Source: Siphonodentalium dalli (lineage: Eukaryota; Mollusca; Scaphopoda; Gadilida; Siphonodentaliidae). Taken from it: a DNA stretch of 64,000 bases. This document shows positions 58,001-64,000 of the stretch, piece after piece (the stretch's first letter is position 1; the number at the start of each line of letters is the position of its first letter). The stretch lies in assembly GCA_032622095.1 (NCBI GenBank), contig CP136064.1:5883512-5947511 (forward strand), read 5' to 3'. Under the pieces are notes generated by a model. It made no database searches. It saw only the letters and a program-made list of their open reading frames with translations, and was not told where the DNA came from. Position numbers and translations under genes: made by a program.

Positions 58001-61000
58001 AGGACAGTGCTCCAGCTGAAAAGAAAGCTAAGGCAACGAAAGCTAAGAAGGCAAAGGCAGAAGCACCAATGTTTGAAGATGGCAGCGGGGATTTTGACTC
58101 GGACGCCGCGTTTGATAAACAAGGAGGTAATAAGAAAATGAGTGTTGAGCGGATCTACCAGAAGAAGACGCAGCTAGAACACATCTTACTGAGACCTGAC
58201 ACATACATTGGTTCAGTTGAATCAGTTACGCAGGTTAGTAACTCAGTCAGCATTACTCGCTTATTGAAAACAATCACAACTTTTGGTGAATTTCAGTTAT
58301 TTTTAACACTTCCGTGACAGGAGCTTCCTCAAATATTGCGAAAACCCTGTACATTACATGTATTTACCTTGACCTTGTACTTAACCAGTCCATTCTCTTA
58401 TTTAATATGCAAGGCTCCCTATGGGAGACTCGCGTATATAATATAATGAACTGGCACATGGTCTTTAATGCTGCACCAGCGCAACTCCCATTGGAAACCT
58501 CGATTTAATATGCAATGTGTTGCCTGCCTATTTGGGGATATAGAGAAACTTAACTAAAAAAGAAATAGAATCTATGTGAAGAAGTTTCTATATAGAAATT
58601 TGATAATAAAGGAACTTTCCAGAGAAGATGAGGCATAAGCAGAATGAGGTTCCCAGATTAGTGATACAAGCCCACTGGGGACCTCATTCTGCAAATGACA
58701 GACACACTAAACTCAGACTTGACTACCAAGCATGGAAATAACTCAAAATTTGGTTGCGGACTAAATCACATGCAGTCCATTTTTTTCCGACCATTTTTTG
58801 ACACCACCCCCCCCCCTTTAACACTAAAACAGAGATTTGCGGGGGGAAATTCACTGTAAACAACTGTATATGAATTAATTTCTGTGCATACTATTTATCA
58901 TGGATGTTAACATGGACATGTAAATAGGAATGAGTCATTTTGAGGTCATTCGGCAAAAAAACATAGCTGCCAGCGGCCATCTTGGATTTCAAAATTTGCA
59001 ACAAAATACAACATGATAACTGCCTGCAGTCAGTTTACCAGTTAGAATTACATTATTTCTCTCATTCAAAGTGGTTTTGAAGCCCAACTCATTGCCAAAA
59101 CACTAAAAAAAACAAGCAGGAATTTTTTTTTTTAGTTGCGGAAAAAATTGCTTGTTGGTGGCTTTGACCACCCACCCACCCTGGCATACTAGTATGTGCC
59201 GGAAATTTTTGTTTCACCCCCCCCCCTGTGCAGTCAGGTACCAATGAATTTTTACCTGTGCATGGTAGATAAATCAGTACCAGTCATTAGGCCAAAGAAA
59301 AATGAACATCTGGTTTGGGTTACAAGCCGGAAAAAAATAGGGTCGGTAGGTAGGCTTGAAATTTTATTTTTTTAATTAATTTTTTCATTTTGACATATTC
59401 TTATGACTTTTCAAGTGCGTATTTTACTCTGTAAGATTGACATAAAACTACTTTTGATTATTTTTGTATAAATTTTAATATTACACAATACTTTTACTTA
59501 GAAATCAACCTATTCTGAGATGCTTGAATGTGTTTTTTATGTTTTATGAAATTTTTGGAGAAAAAATTAAATAGATTTTCTTGAAAACCATGAAAAACAA
59601 TTTAGGGTAGGGGGTATAAAATAGGGTCAGGGAAACCCAAACCGCAAATAAGTTTTTCTTTGGCCTTATGACAGCACACACAAACATGCATCGGTCTTAT
59701 ATGTGACCCACCATATAACCCACAGGGAGCCTCACACAGATGGAAGCATGCACTACATAGTGTCGTCTGCTCCAGGCTGTGTGGGGCTCTCTATGGGTTA
59801 ATAGACCCGCCATATCAAATCCAGTCGTAAGTCGGGATATTTTTACCCTGTGCCAATGCATTCTCTTATATATGCGAGTCGACCATAGGTCGCCTCGCAT
59901 ATATAAGAGAATGCATTGGCCTAACAATTTTTTATCATTTTTTTAAAATAAATGTTTCTTACAATTTTTAGGACATAAAATAAAAAACATCTATTAGGCC
60001 AAAAAAAAAAGGGTTTTGGTTCTCGGGCAATTTGTTTTTCAAATCAATGAGGGAGGGAGGGTTTTATTTTTATTTTTTATTTTTTTCTGCGCATAGTAAG
60101 CATGGACAAAGATACCTTCCTCTGTTTAGTAATAACCAGAAAGGTAGAGGGAACTGTTATGGATATAAACTCATTTAGTCTTATATAAAAATGACATTGT
60201 ACTACCAGTGTATGACTGGGATTACCTAACAATATATAATGCCCCTGACATTAACTACTGTTATTGTTGTCTAAAAACTGATACCTCCCCATTCTAATAT
60301 GTGATCCTGAATTTAGTCCTGTGCCTTTCAATTGTATAAAGTTACAATTAGTGTAAGTTGTTCACAATGACTAATTGTAAGAAGAGCATGAGGATCAGCT
60401 TATCATTTTCTTAATTGTAGTCATCTACTTCATGTTGTAAGCCTGCAAGTCACTTTTTAACACATTACATGTTAGAGCTCAATGCACACTAATATTCAAC
60501 ACATATCTGCTATGGACATGTTGATAAAATCCAACAAAAAAAAAGCAATAAAAAGGCCTAATGCGGCCCTTTATATTCAATGCGGCGGTGCCTGAGAACC
60601 AAAACCTTTTTTTTGTTTTGGCCTTACCCTGCAGGGAGCCCCACACATATATAGAAGCATATAGAAGAGTGTCGTCTGCTCATGTTTGTCTGGGGCTCTG
60701 TATGGGTGAAATTATAAAATTGTTAAAGAATACAAGAAAACATTATTAAAATTGTAAAAAATTGTTAGGCCAATGCATTCTCTTATATATGCGAGGCAAC
60801 CTATGGTCGACTCGCATATATAAGAGAATGCATTGGCACAGGGTAAAAAAAATCCCGACTTACGACTGGATTTGATATGGCGGGTCACATTTAGGCATTT
60901 TCGGCCAGCCATTGTCTGTGACTGGACACTTATTTCCAGCCTTGTATACTGCACATAAATTCACCGATCACTGATGGGTTTCTACATGATTCACATTCAT

Positions 61001-63544
61001 TTATTTGTAGGGCTGTTTGGGTAAAAGTTCAACAATCAGCTTTATACAAAACACTCTAAATTATTTAGCAGCTACTTCTGGTTACTGACGTCTGTTTTTG
61101 CCTGATTTTAATAAAACATCATTTCATTACTGAGGTCTTTGTCAGTGTTGAGCATATGATATCTGATGTCCCTAGTATTTGAGAATTTGAGATCTGTGTA
61201 TCCAGGTAGTAGTATTACATGTTATGTTTGTGAGTGAAATTAAGATCTATTGATTTCTCTTTTCAGAGTATGTGGGTTTTTGATGAGGATACAAATTCCA
61301 TGGTTCAAAGAGAAATCTCATTTGTTCCTGGACTGTACAAGATATTTGATGAAATTCTTGGTAAGGCCAAAGCATAAATATCTGTATTTAGGCCAACAAA
61401 ATTAATGTTTTGTTTCACGAGCATTTTTTTCTTCGAATCAGTGTGGGCGTGCAAGCGGGTTTTATTTAAAAAAAAATTAATTTACCGATAGCATAGTATA
61501 CCGGCATTGTAGCATGTTGGAAACAGTGTATTGTCCGTAAACATTTTATTTTAGCCTATTTCTAAGGAAACTTCCTTTGTTAATCCTTTACCCAACAGAA
61601 CGGCCCTGTGCCAATGCATTCTCTTATATATGCGAGTCGACCATAGGTCGCCTCGCATGTATAAGAGAATGCATTGGCTTAACACATATTAAAAATGATA
61701 AAATTGTCAAAGAATGTACAAAAATATTATAAAAATTGTTTAAAAATGTAAGAAAAAATTATAAAATTGCTAAAGAATGTAAGAAAAAATGGTAAAAAGT
61801 GTGGGCCAATGCATTCTCTTATATATGCGAGGCGACCTATAACTAACTATCACATTGTGGTCAATGAACCGGTTCCAATGATATCCATATTTGTATGGTG
61901 TTATTGAGACAGACCGAAGATATTTTAGGCTGTTGAAGCTTTATTTGGGCGTTTTTGGCCGTTTTGTTGGGTAAAGGGTTAATGCATCCAAAATTAAGAG
62001 ATTTATCCCACAGGGAGCCTCACACAGATGGAAGCATGCACTGCAGAGTGTCGATTGCTCCAGTCTATGTGGGGCTCTATAAAGGGTTAATCCATCCAAA
62101 AATTAAATATGCATCTACATGGAGCCCAGACATTGTCTCAATGTTCTATTTTTAGTTGATTTTTTTTTGGCGAGGTATTTATGTGGTCGGGCTTCTGTAA
62201 GGGCGCTAGACCGTTAGTGTGATAACTCAAACAAACGTCAACCGATTTAATTGATATGGGTGATAATGGGTCTGTTGCAGCAATATCTAGCTCATATTCG
62301 AAAACCAGGTTTGTCCAATCTTTTATTCAAGAGTTATGTCACTTATGTGCCTTACATGTAGTTTGTATAGTTTTAGCGATTTTGATCATTCGCGACTGTT
62401 GGCGCGAAAGCTCAAACAAACTTCGATCGATTTCAATGATATTCGGTATATGAGTCTAGGATCATCCCCAGATGGGAGCTGTCAAATTTTAACGATTTTC
62501 GATGAATAACATGGCCACGGGCAGCTATCTTTCATTTTAATCTTTGCATCACTAAATCCTTTGGCACACCCTACATAGCATATTCCTCATCCAATCATCC
62601 CAGAACTTCATATGGAACCTTCATATGCATTACAAGGATACCTGATAATGAGCAGTGAAAGATCTTGTCAGTATGCTAGCCATATGGTATCCTCGCATAC
62701 TCCCGGCTGTACCTCCCCCTGTCCCCGGGGAGCAGTAGATGGTTACTGAATGTTCAGGCTCATCAGGGTAATAATTGTAAAACTTTGAGCGCTTTGGGCC
62801 TCATGGGAAAGGCGCTTTACAAATGCTATACATTATTTATTATGGCTGATTACTATTTTTTCCAAATTCTGTTAAAAAACATGGCTGCCAGTGGCCATCT
62901 TGGATTTTACTCTTTGGTTGACTAAATCCTTTAGCACACCTTACAGATCACATTTCTCATCCAATCGTCACCAAACTTCATATGGATGTTCAGGGTGACC
63001 TCTAGATGGAAGCCTCCATTTTTCCACGAAATTCGTTTTAAAAAAAACATGGCCGGGGCAACCATCTTGAATTTCAAATGTAAATCCATCAGCACACCCT
63101 GCAACCCACATTTTTTTGAGAATTATTTTGAAACTTTACAGGTCGCACTGTGTCCTGTATCACAATCTCTCCCAATACCTATACAGTCCTCGAAATTAGG
63201 AAAATGTCCCACAGCAATGTTAATGCTGAGGCATTATAGATTCAACATGTTGCCACGGCATTTCGCACGGTATTGCTTATTGCCATGGCCAATTTTGAGG
63301 ACTGCCTATATACAGTAATATGCTCATAGAAGCCTCATTGAGCCTCACTGTGTCCTGTTATATCATTTGTGCTGCCAGGGGCTCATATGCCAAATGAATA
63401 TCTGCCCTATGTTACCGGAAACATCACTTATATTTTGTTAAGGACTCACTAGTACATGTATGTATTTTCTTTGATTTTAGTGAATGCCTCAGATAATAAA
63501 CAGAGGGATCCAAACATGAATTGTATTAAGATTGACATCGATCC
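55060..63544 (+). CDS. TOP2: DNA topoisomerase II, N-terminal exons 1-4, continues beyond window
   Basis: Exons 55060-55095, 57976-58233, 61267-61360 and 63481-63544 join in phase. They encode a lysine-rich leader, then SVERIYQKKTQLEHILLRPD, TYIGSVESVTQ, MWVFDEDTNSMVQ, EISFVPGLYKIFDEILVNAS and DNKQRDPNMNCIKIDID. This is the start of the GHKL ATPase domain of eukaryotic type IIA topoisomerase. The helix ending in EILVNASDN carries the conserved Glu that activates water and the Asn that binds Mg-ATP. The enzyme passes one duplex through another in the nucleus. Invertebrates usually have one TOP2 gene, so no alpha/beta label is given. The strand-passage domains are outside the window. Confidence 0.95.
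55943..57236. mobile_element. Possible larger Harbinger-type element in TOP2 intron 1
   Basis: GGCCAAAAAAAAAAATAGGTG and GTTTGGGGTC at 55943 are mirrored by GACCCCAAACACACCTATTT and GTTTTGGCC at 57197-57236. TTA is present on the left, lost on the right. Two separate insertions would look similar, so the pairing is tentative. Confidence 0.5.
57976..58233 (+). CDS. TOP2: TOP2 exon 2
   Basis: The 258-nt exon (86 codons) begins at a tandem acceptor, TTCCAGCAG. It encodes QMLGGTASQDSAPAEKK, a KAKATKAKKAKAE basic tract, an acidic stretch FEDGSGDFDSDAAFD, then SVERIYQKKTQLEHILLRPD and ends TYIGSVESVTQ. The last 40 residues are almost unchanged across animals. Confidence 0.95.
58630..58722. mobile_element. 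Short hAT-type MITE remnant in TOP2 intron 2
   Basis: GCAGAATGAGGTTCCCAG and TGGGGACCTCATTCTGCAAA are retained with a much shortened centre. Confidence 0.7.
59288..59667. mobile_element. Harbinger-type MITE
   Basis: GGCCAAAGAAAAATG...AAGTTTTTCTTTGGCC flanked by TTA on both sides. The inside holds inverted TAGGGTCGGTAGG / AGGGTCAGG text and no gene. Confidence 0.75.
59805..60892. mobile_element. Composite MITE with GACCCGCCATATC inverted ends, interrupted
   Basis: Left end GACCCGCCATATCAAATCC and right end GGATTTGATATGGCGGGTC are inverted copies. Two hairpins lie inside. It is interrupted by a TTA-flanked element at 59995-60625. It lies in TOP2 intron 2. Confidence 0.8.
59995..60625. mobile_element. 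Harbinger-type element with paralogous empty site
   Basis: GGCCAAAAAAAAAAG...TTTTGTTTTGGCC flanked by TTA on both sides. The uninterrupted relative at about 27728 reads CATTACCC where this one reads CTATTA-[element]-TTACCC. So the target duplication is TTA, the signature of PIF/Harbinger. Another relative may lie between about 8845 and 10115. Confidence 0.8.
61267..61360 (+). CDS. TOP2: TOP2 exon 3
   Basis: The 94-nt exon is bounded by CTCTTTTCAG and GTAAGG. It encodes SMWVFDEDTNSMVQREISFV and PGLYKIFDEIL, with one base left over. Confidence 0.95.
61584..61978. mobile_element. piggyBac-type MITE in TOP2 intron 3
   Basis: TTAA on both sides. The second hairpin has lost its right arm, and the spacer is expanded. 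Confidence 0.85.
63481..63544 (+). CDS. TOP2: TOP2 exon 4
   Basis: The 64-nt exon follows TTTGATTTTAG and encodes VNASDNKQRDPNMNCIKIDI and D, ending ATCGATCC at donor GTAAGT. The last 20 nt and the donor are repeated at least eight times to the end of the window. Confidence 0.95.
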
Positions 63545-64000
63545 GTAAGTAAATAATACATTTAGACATCAATCCGTAAGTAAATAATACATTCAGTTAA
63601 AACTTACATGGAAGAAATATATCGCATTTTACTTAGTTTTTTTGGTTTCCATCTGATAAATCCAGTCATAGTTATTTGATCAAACACCAAACTTAATAAT
63701 ACATTCAGGTATTAAGATTGACATCGATCCGTAAGTAATTAAATACATTCAGGTATTAAGATTGACATCGATCCGTAAGTAAAGAATACATTCAGGTATT
63801 AAGATTGACATCGATCCGTAAGTAAAGAATACATTCAGGTATTAAGATTGACATCGATCCGTAAGTAAATAATACATTGAGGTATTAAGATTGACATCGA
63901 TCCGTAAGTAAATAATACATTCATGTATTAAGATTGACATCGATCCGTAAGTAAATAATACATTCAGGTATTAAGATTGACATCGATCCGTAAGTAAATA
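63525..64000 (+). repeat. Tandem array of the TOP2 exon 4 donor (about 43-bp units)
   Basis: ATTGACATCGATCC followed by GTAAGTA occurs at the real exon end. It recurs as a partial copy at 63563-63596 and then, after a 100-bp spacer, in seven more units from about 63700 to the window end. In the later units the block is preceded by ACATTCAG, so each looks like a 22-nt micro-exon between an AG and a GTAAGT. The array continues past the window. Confidence 0.95.

Overview
The window is nuclear DNA of an invertebrate animal, most likely a bivalve mollusc. The basis is AT-rich sequence, genes broken into short exons with GT-AG introns, a very high load of small DNA transposons, and a dispersed repeat of a type common in molluscs (GATTGATTGATTGGGGTTTA at about 1255). 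Nothing bacterial or organellar is visible. Most long reading frames are chance or repeat-derived; the real genes show up only as short exons.

Three conserved genes can be pieced together exon by exon. (1) MPND, minus strand, ATG at 32252, running to 2819 and off the left edge. Ten exons are seen: RAMA domain (exons 1-3), acidic/charged linker (4-6) and JAMM/MPN metalloprotease domain (7-10). The C-terminal part is outside. (2) UBE2G2, minus strand, complete in five exons from 52785 to 40487. The exons total 498 nt, so 165 residues plus stop. (3) DNA topoisomerase II (TOP2), plus strand, first four exons from 55060 to 63544, running off the right edge. UBE2G2 and TOP2 are divergent, with about 2.3 kb between their start codons.

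The main discovery candidate concerns the tandem repeats. Many of them are not ordinary intronic minisatellites: they are amplified exon edges carrying a splice site. MPND exon 7 plus its GTAAGT donor is repeated roughly 70-75 times (10175-14420). The MPND exon 9 acceptor is repeated 16 more times (4959-6330). The MPND exon 2 acceptor is present 5 times (28259-28474). Both edges of MPND exon 1 are duplicated. Both edges of UBE2G2 exon 4 are duplicated (41413-41560, and 41651-41730 against 42084-42165). The TOP2 exon 4 donor is present at least 9 times up to the window end. About seven of the 33 splice junctions I could place are affected, in all three genes. A separate 97-bp array (22800-26565, about 39 nearly identical units) puts a G-quadruplex motif every 97 bp just upstream of MPND exon 3.

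The rest is mobile DNA. There are hAT elements with 8-bp target duplications (6410-7309, 18834-20471, 44198-45873) and a hAT-type hairpin MITE family. A Mutator-like element has a broken transposase and 9-bp target duplications (34057-35760). There are TTAA-flanked piggyBac-type MITEs with double hairpins, TA-flanked foldback elements, TTA-flanked Harbinger-type elements, and a 5'-truncated non-LTR retrotransposon (about 51330-52560). Nesting is common and gives relative ages. One palindromic core recurs inside elements with at least four different kinds of ends.
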